Positions 1 through 7,357 of a DNA stretch of 49,981 nucleotides are shown piece after piece. Each line of letters starts with the position of its first letter. Position 1 is the stretch's first letter. This DNA comes from Lachnospiraceae bacterium (GTDB lineage: Bacteria; Bacillota; Clostridia; Lachnospirales; Lachnospiraceae), in contig JAFUAB010000024.1 in the NCBI GenBank assembly GCA_017460885.1, positions 1 to 49,981 of the forward strand, in the 5' to 3' direction. The notes below the pieces were generated by a model. That model made no database searches, was not told the origin of the DNA, and saw nothing but the letters and a program-made list of their open reading frames with translations. The position numbers and the translations under genes were made by a program.

Positions 1-14
1 AAACTCTCGACAAA
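1..14 (-). rRNA. 5' end of a 16S rRNA gene (partial, runs off the left edge)
   Basis: Read on the minus strand, the first bases end in TTTTTGTCGAGAGTTT. This is how Firmicutes 16S genes begin (GAGAGTTTGATCCTGGCTCAG), so the window edge cuts the gene inside the universal AGAGTTTGATC sequence. The upstream ~190 bases form an AT-rich leader and there is a strong promoter at 202-230, as expected for an rrn operon. Only a handful of gene bases are visible, so the mature 5' end is approximate. The call rests on this short match plus the leader context. Confidence 0.72.
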
Positions 15-200
15 AATTGTTTTTGTTATCATCCTGGAACAAAACCTTCTGGCTTTTTCCGAATAATGAGTTCGTTTTTTATAGAAGTTCTCTTCTTCTT
101 GCTTTGAATAATTTCTTAGAATTGTTCAAGGTCGCACTGCTTTGAAGTTATGTTAATAACTGTTTTTTCAAGGTTCGTGTGTCTTTTGACGCAACTTGTA
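15..200 (-). other. rrn operon leader
   Basis: This is an AT-rich, gene-free stretch between the rrn promoter and the 16S start. On the minus strand it holds two ACCTTGAA-type sequences (around 126-134 and 166-174) that recall the boxA/antitermination neighbourhood of Firmicutes rRNA leaders. It also holds the segment GGAAAAAGCCAGAAGG (45-60), which may pair with sequence downstream of 16S during RNase III processing. Neither assignment can be tested here, because the other half of the operon lies outside the window. Confidence 0.5.
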
Positions 201-201
201 C

Positions 202-230
202 ACAATATCACTTTTATAAGTATACGTCAA
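202..230 (-). promoter_or_regulatory. Strong promoter of the rrn operon
   Basis: On the minus strand the -35 is TTGACG (230-225) and the -10 is TATTGT (207-202), separated by exactly 17 bases. Immediately upstream is the A/T-rich inverted repeat at 242-267, in the place where an UP element would sit. The predicted start falls near 195, at the beginning of GTTGCGTCA. The same 9-mer occupies the predicted start of the promoter at 780-808. Confidence 0.75.
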
Positions 231-241
231 GCACTTTTTTG

Positions 242-267
242 AAGATTTTTGAATTTTCAAAAATCTT
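242..267 (-). promoter_or_regulatory. A/T-rich inverted repeat (UP element or weak tRNA terminator)
   Basis: AGATTTTTGAA at 243-253 is matched by TTCAAAAATCT at 256-266, with a 2-base loop. It lies directly 3' of tRNA-Ser and directly 5' of the rrn -35. It could therefore act as an UP element for rrn, as a weak terminator or processing signal for the tRNA, or both. No uninterrupted U-run follows on the minus strand, so terminator activity would be weak. Confidence 0.45.
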
Positions 268-271
268 TGAA

Positions 272-360
272 CGGAGAAGGAGGGATTTGAACCCTCGCGC
301 CGGTCTCCCGACCTACACCCTTAGCAGGGGCGCCTCTTCAGCCTACTTGAGTACTTCTCC
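272..360 (-). tRNA. tRNA-Ser (anticodon GCU)
   Basis: On the minus strand the acceptor arm GGAGAAG (360-354) pairs with CTTCTCC (279-273), followed by discriminator G at 272, the usual base for serine tRNA. The anticodon loop CTGCTAA gives GCU (codons AGC/AGU). A long variable arm (GTCGGGAGAC) and the T-loop GGTTCAAATCC are present, as expected for a type II tRNA. CCA is not encoded. It lies between the 95-bp repeat array upstream and the rrn promoter downstream, so it is probably transcribed from the promoter at 780-808. Confidence 0.95.
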
Positions 361-709
361 ACGTCGTCGCAAACTCCGCTTACACTCGGCCCTCGTATAC
401 TCAGGCCTCGTCGCGCTCCGTTGCTCCTCCTTATCCCCACGAAGCAGGCTTCGCGGGGGCCCCGGGAACTACGCTTTACTTCGTCCCTCACAGGCTCAGG
501 ATTCGCAGCGCTCCGTTGCTCCTCCTTATCCCCACGAAGCAGGCTTCGCGGGGGCCCCGGGAACTACGCTTTACTTCGTCCCTCACAGGCTCAGGATTCG
601 CAGCGCTCCGTTGCTCCTCCTTATCCCCACGAAACTGGTTTCGCGGGGGCCCCGGGAACTACGCTTTACTTCGTCCCTCACAGGCTCAGGATTCGCAGCG
701 CTCCGTTGC
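361..709 (-). repeat. Array of 95-bp GC-rich tandem repeats upstream of tRNA-Ser
   Basis: Three full 95-bp units (413-507, 508-602, 603-697) are followed by a 12-base partial unit (698-709). A clearly diverged partial unit (361-412) abuts the tRNA. Each full unit holds a hairpin (CGAAGC, loop AG, GCTTCG) flanked by CCCC/GGGG and a GGGGGCCCCGGG palindrome. The third unit carries CGAAAC/GTTTCG instead, which is a paired change that keeps the stem. Because 95 is not a multiple of 3, open frames across the array are accidental. The array lies between a consensus promoter and tRNA-Ser, so it is probably transcribed as part of a tRNA or rrn precursor. Its function is unknown. Confidence 0.9.
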
Positions 710-738
710 ACTCTTAGTCTAAATTCATTGAAAAATAT

Positions 739-775
739 TATAAAAAGTTGCGTCAGTCTTCACGAGTGACGCAAC
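739..775 (-). terminator. Hairpin plus U-run at a predicted transcript 5' end
   Basis: On the minus strand GTTGCGTCA (775-767) pairs perfectly with TGACGCAAC (755-747) across an 11-base loop and is followed by TTTTTATAATATTTTT. The structure is that of an intrinsic terminator and could end read-through from the HIT gene. However, it begins 4 bases after the TATAAT of a consensus promoter, so it is also the 5' end of that promoter's transcript. There it could act as a 5' stabilising hairpin or an immediate attenuator. Confidence 0.7.
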
Positions 776-779
776 AAAT

Positions 780-825
780 ATTATATCTTTATGAGTTTTA
801 GTTGTCAATCACTATATTTAGTGAT
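780..825 (-). promoter_or_regulatory. Perfect consensus promoter with adjoining palindrome
   Basis: On the minus strand TTGACA (808-803) and TATAAT (785-780) are separated by exactly 17 bases. ATCACT/AGTGAT with a 6-base spacer (808-825) touches the -35 from upstream, like a repressor or activator site. The promoter points at the 95-bp repeats, tRNA-Ser and rrn, and is the only good candidate for transcription of the tRNA. Its predicted initial sequence (GTTGCGTCA) matches that of the rrn promoter at 202-230. Confidence 0.8.
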
Positions 826-934
826 CTTAATGGAACTTTAAATATATTTTGTGGTATGACTGCAGTTCGCCCTTTTGCAGGGGAAATACAGATCAAATCG
901 TTTACCGTCGAAACCGCAGGTTAAATCTGATATA

Positions 935-1342
935 TCAGTCTTCCCCAAGAATACGGGCAGTTTCATCCAGTTCCTCTTCTGACGGTTTCCCGGGATTCCA
1001 GCCGATCTTCTGACCGTCATTGCTGTATCTGGGAATAAGATGTATATGAAAATGAAATACGGTCTGCCCCGCGGTTTCTCCGTTATTCTGTACAATATTG
1101 AATCCGTCGCAGCCAAGTTTGTCCGTCATACGCTCAGCCATCCTTTTAGCCAGAGTAAATGCTCTGGCTGTCTTATCCTCAGGAAGCTCATATATATTTC
1201 CATAATGCTCCTTAGGTAATATAAGCGCATGTCCGCGCGCAGCAGGACCAAGATCAAGTATCACCCTGAACAGATCATCTTCATAGATCGTACGAGAAGG
1301 GATCTCTCCGTTTGCAATTTTACAGAATATACAATCACTCAT
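935..1342 (-). CDS. HIT family protein (histidine triad nucleotide hydrolase)
   Basis: This is a 135-residue Hint/HIT-type protein, the usual length for the family. It starts at MSDCIFCKI, placed after a GGAGG site a few bases upstream; an in-frame upstream Met (1378) has no such site. The N-terminal CIFCKIxxGEIPS pair of cysteines and the C-terminal histidine triad HFHIHLIP are both present. Family members hydrolyse nucleoside phosphoramidates or bind AMP-like nucleotides; the exact substrate cannot be read. It stands alone, separated from the flavodoxin gene by about 195 bases containing a hairpin. A GTTTCG-tac-CGAAAC palindrome lies just upstream of its ribosome site. Confidence 0.93.
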   Translation of the reverse strand: MSDCIFCKIANGEIPSRTIYEDDLFRVILDLGPAARGHALILPKEHYGNIYELPEDKTARAFTLAKRMAERMTDKLGCDGFNIVQNNGETAGQTVFHFHIHLIPRYSNDGQKIGWNPGKPSEEELDETARILGED

Positions 1343-1430
1343 TTTATTCTCCTCCGTTTCGTACCGAAACTCTCGCAATTCTGAAACATTCGGAATCCGC
1401 TAATTTCCTTGTTTTACAGCAAATTACTAC

Positions 1431-1449
1431 AAGCAATCTATGATTGCTT
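1431..1449 (-). terminator. Short hairpin after the flavodoxin/SCP2 gene
   Basis: AAGCAATC and GATTGCTT pair with a 3-base loop about 90 bases beyond the stop of the flavodoxin gene. On the minus strand the following sequence (GTAGTAATTTG) is only weakly T-rich, so this is a modest terminator candidate. It lies in the 195-base gap between the HIT and flavodoxin genes, which otherwise shows no gene. Confidence 0.4.
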
Positions 1450-1536
1450 CCCTCCTTGTTTCGCGGGTCCCAAGGTCAATATCCTCATCCAAACAGGTTT
1501 GATTCGGATTTTGCACCTTTTTATCCTGATATCATA

Positions 1537-2529
1537 TTATATCCCGAAAGGGAACAGAATATCCAGGTTCCTGAGCATCATAAACTCTCCCCTGAGTGTC
1601 ATTTCTCCGGACATGAATGCCCTCTGGAATGTCATCCTTCCCGAAACTATCTCATTCATGCAGTCATATGTGGTTTCTACCTCCACATCATATTTGTCAA
1701 TATCCCCGTAGAAGCAATCCAGCTTACCATCCTTAACGGATATCGTGAGAGGTACTCCACTGCTTATCACGATCCGATAATTCCCGCCCATGCCGGCCTG
1801 AGGTGTAAACCTGTTCCTGAGATCGTTTACAAATCTGGAATCATCATCTTCTTCCTCTGTATTCATCAGATCCCTGAAGAATGTGGTCAGTTCCTGGATA
1901 TCCTCCTTTTGCTGTGCCACATAAATCTCATCGGAAGCATACTGGCTCAGCTGCTCGGATTCCTGAGGGGTCAGGTCAATGTTTTTTGTAAACGACACCT
2001 TTTGCTTGACAGCATGATTACTGGCAGGAAGCGAAGGCAGGTGCTGATTGACCGTCCTGTACAGGCCCTCAGCCGTTCTTTCTATTATATTTATGTAGTC
2101 GGAATTATTCTCCAGTACAGTTGAGTCCAGGATATACCCGCATACTCCGCTGCAGGGAATTCCTCCAAGTATCTCCCAGGCTTCCGACAAATGCAGATTC
2201 CCTTCTCTCTCTCCGTATGTAGTAGCCATTACCACCGGACACATATATAACCGGGATATCAGTTCCTTATCACCATATAGCCAGCACGCATCCAGAAACT
2301 GCTGCATATATCCGCCGATACCGTGCCACTCAACGGTTGTGGCCAGAATAATTCCGTCGGCATTCTTTAATGTCTGCGGAAGTGTTGTTATACTGTTTTT
2401 GAGTTCATAGAGATGATATGTTTCAACAGTGACCCGCAGATCCTCAAGCACCTCCTGCATCTTACCGACGCAGAACAATGTTGGGTCATCCATCAGACCC
2501 CTGCCGCCGTAGTATATATTTATCTGCAT
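1537..2529 (-). CDS. Flavodoxin-like domain fused to a C-terminal SCP2-like domain
   Basis: The protein has 330 residues. The N-terminal part (about 1-170) reads as an NADPH-dependent FMN reductase/flavodoxin-like fold: an opening beta strand (MQINIYYGG), then ADGIILATTVEWHGIGGYMQ, the phosphate/flavin-loop region in this family, and CPVVMATTYGERE. The C-terminal part (about 225-330) resembles an SCP2 sterol-carrier domain, including ISVKDGKL and the closing region GRMTFQRAFMSGEMTLRG. Such fusions suggest a redox enzyme with a hydrophobic-ligand pocket, but the substrate is unknown. AAGGAG precedes the ATG. It follows the FHA gene by 34 bases, so it may be the last gene of the pilus operon. 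Confidence 0.72.
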   Translation of the reverse strand: MQINIYYGGRGLMDDPTLFCVGKMQEVLEDLRVTVETYHLYELKNSITTLPQTLKNADGIILATTVEWHGIGGYMQQFLDACWLYGDKELISRLYMCPVVMATTYGEREGNLHLSEAWEILGGIPCSGVCGYILDSTVLENNSDYINIIERTAEGLYRTVNQHLPSLPASNHAVKQKVSFTKNIDLTPQESEQLSQYASDEIYVAQQKEDIQELTTFFRDLMNTEEEDDDSRFVNDLRNRFTPQAGMGGNYRIVISSGVPLTISVKDGKLDCFYGDIDKYDVEVETTYDCMNEIVSGRMTFQRAFMSGEMTLRGEFMMLRNLDILFPFGI

Positions 2530-2563
2530 ATATCCTGTCTCCTTAGGAGATTATCATATCATT

Positions 2564-4033
2564 TTACCCTGCCTGACGCAAACAATAGTTAAGAGATCCG
2601 AAACGTATTTCATCCCCCTCTTCTATCTCCCTGCGTTCATTGGGTTGAAGGCGGATCCCGTTTAAATATACTCCGTTCGTGGAATTCATATCGGACAGCA
2701 TCAGTCTGCCTCCCTCGTTTTCTATCTTGGCATGAATCCTGCTTACCGACGGATGATCGATTATAAAATCCACGTATCCCGGCATTTTCCCGATAGTACA
2801 CGGGAGCTTATCCAACTCGATATGTCTCTTGTTCTTCCTGTCCAGCGCATAGAGCTTATAGCTGCCGGACACGGGTGCATCACCGAAAAATACAGTCTGT
2901 CCCTCATAGCTTTCGGGCTCTTCCTGCAGTCCCGAAGCGGAATCCCTATCCGAAGAAATCCCTCCGGTGATCATCTTTTTCCCGGGCTTATGCTCCACAG
3001 GCGGAATAAAATCCTGCATATGTACATCCGGCGTTCTTAAAACATAATCGTTCGAACCGGCCTCAAACGAGCCGGTCATACGTTTTTTCCTTCCTTTTAT
3101 CATCCTGTATACCAGACGAACTGCTCCGGCTATCAACACCAATGCGGATACAGCCCCCGCTGCAAGTAATATCAGTCTTTCGTCCTTATCAAGTTTAAAA
3201 AACATATATACACCTATACATACCGCCAGGCCGAATACCCCCGCTGCCGGAAGGATATAGTCTGCGACTCCCGGGCCGGGATCATTTCCTCCTCCGGCAT
3301 TATCTCCTCTGCAGGATGAATAACAGTCTGCCTCATTTATAGAAGGATCATCTTCATTATATCCAACGGACTGACTTACATTACCGCTATCGGCCGGTGA
3401 AGCAGCATATGGATCATATTCTTCACCCGGAAACCTGACGTGGGAACCGTTTGCCGATACATCATTTTCCTTACCTGTATTGTCGTTGAAAGCGGCATTG
3501 CCGGTCGAAACAAGATCCCATACATCGAATCCGCCGCGCTCGTACTGTTCATAGAGCCGGTAAACCAGATCCGTTGCCTCGGCATCATCCGGATCGGTTT
3601 TCTCCAGTATAAAATCCATAAATCTGCCGATACCCTCCCCGGATTCATCAGGTGAAACCGAAACATTATATAAAAAAGAATACTTTTCTTTTGAGCAGCT
3701 GTAAAAGATCAGTTCCGGATCGATATCCAGTCTGCGTGTATCCAGCAGATACCGGTCAATTTCCTCACATGCTGCCTTGATCGCCGCAAACAGCTCCCGC
3801 AGATCCGAAAACAAGAATTCCCTGCTTACATACAGCTGCTTCAGCGAAAGACGAGAAGAAATATCATAATAGTTAAATTTCTGTCCGTCTACAACTCTGA
3901 CTCCCGCGCGAAGCAGATGATCCATATTACGGCTCTTAAGCATACTTCTGTGATATCCGATATCGGAATCAGCCTCTGTCTGTCGGATCACCATATAATT
4001 ATGTTGTTGTTCCTTATAATATTTTACTTCCAT
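2564..4033 (-). CDS. FHA-domain membrane protein (DUF6382-like) of the pilus locus
   Basis: The protein has 489 residues. The N-terminal ~175 residues resemble the DUF6382 module found before FHA domains in Clostridia. A low-complexity acidic/Gly-Asn linker follows, then two membrane helices (about 255-275 and 285-310) and a basic stretch (GRKKRM). The C-terminal ~90 residues are a forkhead-associated domain with the expected signature residues: GKMPG, then SRIHA, then NSTNGVYLNG. FHA domains bind phosphothreonine peptides, so it probably reads a Ser/Thr kinase signal at the membrane; no kinase gene is visible here. AAAGGAG stands 6 bases before the ATG. It follows the second TadE-like gene by 35 bases. 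Confidence 0.82.
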   Translation of the reverse strand: MEVKYYKEQQHNYMVIRQTEADSDIGYHRSMLKSRNMDHLLRAGVRVVDGQKFNYYDISSRLSLKQLYVSREFLFSDLRELFAAIKAACEEIDRYLLDTRRLDIDPELIFYSCSKEKYSFLYNVSVSPDESGEGIGRFMDFILEKTDPDDAEATDLVYRLYEQYERGGFDVWDLVSTGNAAFNDNTGKENDVSANGSHVRFPGEEYDPYAASPADSGNVSQSVGYNEDDPSINEADCYSSCRGDNAGGGNDPGPGVADYILPAAGVFGLAVCIGVYMFFKLDKDERLILLAAGAVSALVLIAGAVRLVYRMIKGRKKRMTGSFEAGSNDYVLRTPDVHMQDFIPPVEHKPGKKMITGGISSDRDSASGLQEEPESYEGQTVFFGDAPVSGSYKLYALDRKNKRHIELDKLPCTIGKMPGYVDFIIDHPSVSRIHAKIENEGGRLMLSDMNSTNGVYLNGIRLQPNERREIEEGDEIRFGSLNYCLRQAG

Positions 4034-4068
4034 TTACGTCTCCTTTTTACGATCTTATCAGTCGATGA

Positions 4069-4581
4069 TCATTCTCCGATCACTCTCATTCCCATTCTGA
4101 AAAGGCGCATTCTTCTGGTATAGGAAAAATTATCCGCATTCACCTCATCCGAGATGCACCAGTTCCCCGAAGGTATCATTCCGGCATGAAACGACAGTGG
4201 ATGACTGACCCTCATTGAGGAACGAACCTTGACGGTGGTTATACCAACTTCTCCGGTGCATTCCACTCCGGACGTGCCCATGTATTTGCTTCCGATCTGT
4301 CCGGGTATATGTGAATTAAGCCAATTCTGCTTATCTTCATTGGTGGTTATCCTGGAGGCAGTCTGTGTAGCAATTGAATAGTCATCCTGGAATATCAGGC
4401 ACCGGTTATATTCGAAATAACCCAGATATATAATCCATACTATGATAAAGACAACCCAGGGGACCACAAATGCGGCTTCCACAGTCATATAACCGGACTC
4501 GGCAGACTTCTGTCCGGCCTCCCGGCCATCACCTGCAGAGCCGGAGCCGTACGAAATGATATGAACATCATTTAAATGCAA
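4069..4581 (-). CDS. TadE-like pseudopilin
   Basis: The 170-residue protein has the TadE hallmark GYMTVEAAFVVPW at about 30-43, leading straight into a single hydrophobic helix (to about 60), with a glutamate at the +5-like position. The remainder is a small extracytoplasmic domain with two cysteines. The start at 4581 is a TTG preceded by GGGGGTG and overlaps the upstream peptidase gene by 14 bases. The next in-frame ATG would remove the region before the TadE motif, so TTG is preferred. It probably acts as a minor pseudopilin of the Tad machine. Confidence 0.78.
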   Translation of the reverse strand: MHLNDVHIISYGSGSAGDGREAGQKSAESGYMTVEAAFVVPWVVFIIVWIIYLGYFEYNRCLIFQDDYSIATQTASRITTNEDKQNWLNSHIPGQIGSKYMGTSGVECTGEVGITTVKVRSSMRVSHPLSFHAGMIPSGNWCISDEVNADNFSYTRRMRLFRMGMRVIGE

Positions 4582-5002
4582 ACGCCATCACCCCCAATCC
4601 GAATGTTATAAAAGGAACAAACGGGATCCGGGTGTTCTTCCCCGCTTTTTTGAAAACCAGCAGTATACCGCTGAAGATACAGCCGGCGATCAATGCCCCC
4701 ATCAGGAGATAGGCTGTTTTTTCCAACCCGAGTCCGATACCTATTCCAAGTATCAGAACGCCGTCACCCATCCCGATCTTACCCTCTGTCATAAACGAAA
4801 GGACGATCATAAAAGCTCCCGGAACGCAAGCCAGCACAATACCCGGAATATCTATCCCGTTTCCGGCCCCGGTCACGCAGCAGACCACAGATACAGCAAA
4901 GACAGCACCAAGCCCCCAGACCGGAATGCTTTTGGTCCTTATATCAAAAACTGCCAGCACGATCAGAATCAACCCATAAATCAATATCCACATATACTGC
5001 AT
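4568..5002 (-). CDS. A24 prepilin peptidase (CpaA/TadV-like), second copy
   Basis: The 144-residue polytopic membrane protein carries both catalytic aspartates of A24 peptidases: one in FDIRTKSIP near residue 20, and one in the GMGDG motif near residue 78. The size fits the short TadV/CpaA class lacking the N-terminal methylase domain. AGGAGG lies 9 bases before the ATG. It overlaps TadE-like genes on both sides, placing it firmly in the operon. A second A24 gene opens the operon at 12103-12627, so the two may process different pilins. Confidence 0.85.
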   Translation of the reverse strand: MQYMWILIYGLILIVLAVFDIRTKSIPVWGLGAVFAVSVVCCVTGAGNGIDIPGIVLACVPGAFMIVLSFMTEGKIGMGDGVLILGIGIGLGLEKTAYLLMGALIAGCIFSGILLVFKKAGKNTRIPFVPFITFGLGVMAFAFK

Positions 5003-5907
5003 GGACTGCGTCCTCCTACTTCAGATAAATGTATGGCAATGATGTTCCTTTTTATTCCCGGACAGAACAGATCACTGTGAAACCTATTCCCGCTTCCGGT
5101 AATAAACACATTTCCGATCATTGATCCCCCGCCGCAGATCTCACAGGGATAATATATTGAACCGTCCGAACTCCTGAGTGAACTCACGGCAGAGGCAGCC
5201 ACGCTCGTAACACTCGGATGAAGGTAACGGCAATCATAATCTCTGTGATACACTGTTCCCGTCGGAGTGATATAAACGATCGGATCTTCATCAGTCAAGG
5301 TATTCAGTGTTCCAATTCCGTCATATCCCACCCATGCATGCCCATACATGGATGTCCCAAGTATGAATGGCCGTATGAAACCAAGCTTCACCGGAAACTT
5401 CAGTGTATACCTTGCATTCAACCTTACTATCCCATTGTCTTCCAGGATAGATGATCCGGTGTAAATGATCCCTGCCCTGCCTCCGAGGATACCGCCGCGA
5501 TTCTGAACCGTACTTCCCAGCTGTGAAGTAACCGAACCAATTGCATATACCGTCGATACCAATCCGGATGGCGCATCCCCGGTCACATGTTCGGCCGCAT
5601 AAGCATAGCTGCATATTTCACTCCCGGTCTGATGCAGGGCGGCCGTTATCCTGCTGGACGTTTCCATAACCTGGATCCCAAAAAGAAGATCCAGCATACA
5701 GAATATAAAAAGAGGAACTACTATAGCCGACTCAACGGTCATAGATGCACGCGCGGCTCCGGATGAAACTCTCCTGCATACCCTGTTCATTAAAATACAT
5801 ATACGGAAAGATTTAGAACCTTGTGTCCGGAGAAACATTTTGGAACAAACTTTTGCTACATATGAATTACTTATCATCTTTTCCATTTTTTTGCAGAAGA
5901 GTCTCAT
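4981..5907 (-). CDS. TadE-like protein with two C-terminal Cys/His modules
   Basis: The 308-residue protein has a basic N-terminus, the TadE motif ASMTVESAIVVPLF at about 55, and a membrane helix. An extracytoplasmic domain follows, then two successive Cys/His modules: YHRDYDCRYL ... PCEICGG and RFHSDLFCPG ... PCSICGY at the very C-terminus. This YHxxxC...CxxC pattern resembles the small metal-binding tail seen on some secreted nucleases. I place the start at the ATG at 5907, where AAAGGAG sits 11 bases upstream. An in-frame ATG at 5937 has no ribosome site and would overlap the preceding gene by 8 bases. Confidence 0.75.
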   Translation of the reverse strand: MRLFCKKMEKMISNSYVAKVCSKMFLRTQGSKSFRICILMNRVCRRVSSGAARASMTVESAIVVPLFIFCMLDLLFGIQVMETSSRITAALHQTGSEICSYAYAAEHVTGDAPSGLVSTVYAIGSVTSQLGSTVQNRGGILGGRAGIIYTGSSILEDNGIVRLNARYTLKFPVKLGFIRPFILGTSMYGHAWVGYDGIGTLNTLTDEDPIVYITPTGTVYHRDYDCRYLHPSVTSVAASAVSSLRSSDGSIYYPCEICGGGSMIGNVFITGSGNRFHSDLFCPGIKRNIIAIHLSEVGGRSPCSICGY

Positions 5908-5929
5908 CCGAAGCCGCGCTCCTTTCGTA

Positions 5930-7357
5930 TCATGCATAGTAATATCCGCTTCGCCTGATTATCTCGGCATTATGCCTGTGTGTTGACCTTGTTTTGATAT
6001 GAACCAGGAAGCTCTGCATACATGCATCCATTCTGAAAGCTCCGTTTCCCGAAGCTTCTCTTACATCAAGCTCCATGATATCCAGCGAACGGGGAAGAAG
6101 CTTATCGTAGGATTCCATCAGCAGCATAGTGTTGAGATAGTCTCCGTATTTCGGTCCCGCCTGTCCCGGATAACTGTGAAGTGCCGATCTGGGATGAAGG
6201 ATACCCGACAGTCTCGTGTGCCACGTAGTAGAATCCTTCATAACCGGAACTCCGTCTCCCTCGAGAAGTATCTTCACATCCTGAAGAGATTCGACATATG
6301 CCCAGGCCAGCAGGATTGCCCACATTATGGGCTCCGCCAGATCCGGAAGCAGTATCACGCAGGCAAGGGCGGTCGCCATCGCCTTGGCTTCGGCTTTTTT
6401 GCTCTCATCTCCCGCCAGATACAGGAAGTTGATCCCCTCTCTCCAGAGTGTCAGCGTTTTGGCGACAGCTTCCAGATTATCCCAATCGCAATCCTTACCT
6501 TTTATCACATATTCGATCTCGTAATCGAACACGCTGCCTTCTTTTGGATTTCTGTAATACCCGCATTTATCAAAAAGGTATTCGCAATAGGATACCTTGC
6601 CTGCCGCATTTCCCAAACTTCTCTCTTCCTCGCTTATGCCGTCTCCCTGATCAAGCGTGCGCCGGGTAAGAACATCATCCAGGCCGACTACCTTTTTGGA
6701 TATATCGGATGTATCATTTAATACCAGTCCGAGAATCCCCGCGCTTCTGATCGCGTCCACACTTCCTGCGGGATTGACTATCGGCTCAGTGACTTCCTCA
6801 CCTTCCTCATCGATATATGTAGGATCGTCATATGAATCGATTTTCGAATAAACCTCGGCCCGCTTAGCACCTGTATCGTAATCAAACCCTGCGCCGGACA
6901 GTTCTCCCCCAAGGTCATCAAACAATCCCGTCAGCTTTCCTGTCAAAGTAGTATCCATATAATCAGATACCTGTCTGCGCACCGCTTCGGCAAAGTTATC
7001 CGTCGCCAGGGCATATTCTTCTATCATTGCATCATCCAGCCTCATACCCAGCAGATCACGTGCCATCTCCGGTGTGGATTCATCCAGATTCATGGTCAGG
7101 TAGTATTTCAGATGTGACCTGACAGCCTCTATGCCACCGCTGCCGCCTCCGTATGTCATATCCGTAAACAGCAGATCATATTGCTCAAACAGCTCCTTGT
7201 TAAACTCCGAAAGTACCGAATTGATCCCCATATCCGCAACACACAGAGCGCGCATTCTCGTGGCACTGGTCCTGGCTCCCTCTACGAGAGCCAGAACAAA
7301 TGACACCATTACCGCCAGTGTCAATGCCAGATAAACGGTCATATATCCCCGTCTCAT
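5930..7357 (-). CDS. DUF5702-like Tad-locus pseudopilin
   Basis: The 475-residue protein begins MRRGYMTVYLALTLAVMVSF, a short pilin-like leader followed by one membrane helix. A large, acidic, mostly helical extracytoplasmic domain follows, with a second hydrophobic stretch around 335-360. Length, N-terminus and position between the Flp pilin and TadE-like genes match the DUF5702 family of clostridial Tad loci. Its exact role is unknown; a scaffold or TadG-like function is inference. The start overlaps the pilin stop by 4 bases (ATGA) without a clear ribosome site, suggesting translational coupling. Confidence 0.75.
   Translation of the reverse strand: MRRGYMTVYLALTLAVMVSFVLALVEGARTSATRMRALCVADMGINSVLSEFNKELFEQYDLLFTDMTYGGGSGGIEAVRSHLKYYLTMNLDESTPEMARDLLGMRLDDAMIEEYALATDNFAEAVRRQVSDYMDTTLTGKLTGLFDDLGGELSGAGFDYDTGAKRAEVYSKIDSYDDPTYIDEEGEEVTEPIVNPAGSVDAIRSAGILGLVLNDTSDISKKVVGLDDVLTRRTLDQGDGISEEERSLGNAAGKVSYCEYLFDKCGYYRNPKEGSVFDYEIEYVIKGKDCDWDNLEAVAKTLTLWREGINFLYLAGDESKKAEAKAMATALACVILLPDLAEPIMWAILLAWAYVESLQDVKILLEGDGVPVMKDSTTWHTRLSGILHPRSALHSYPGQAGPKYGDYLNTMLLMESYDKLLPRSLDIMELDVREASGNGAFRMDACMQSFLVHIKTRSTHRHNAEIIRRSGYYYA

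Noticed and set aside
361-709. CRISPR array
   Set aside because: The units are head-to-tail copies with no unique spacers, and no cas genes are nearby.
179-769. Open frames of 68-196 codons on the plus strand across the 95-bp repeats
   Set aside because: They overlap tRNA-Ser, have Arg/Pro/Ser-rich composition caused by the GC-rich repeat, lack ribosome sites, and the 95-bp period shifts frame at every unit.
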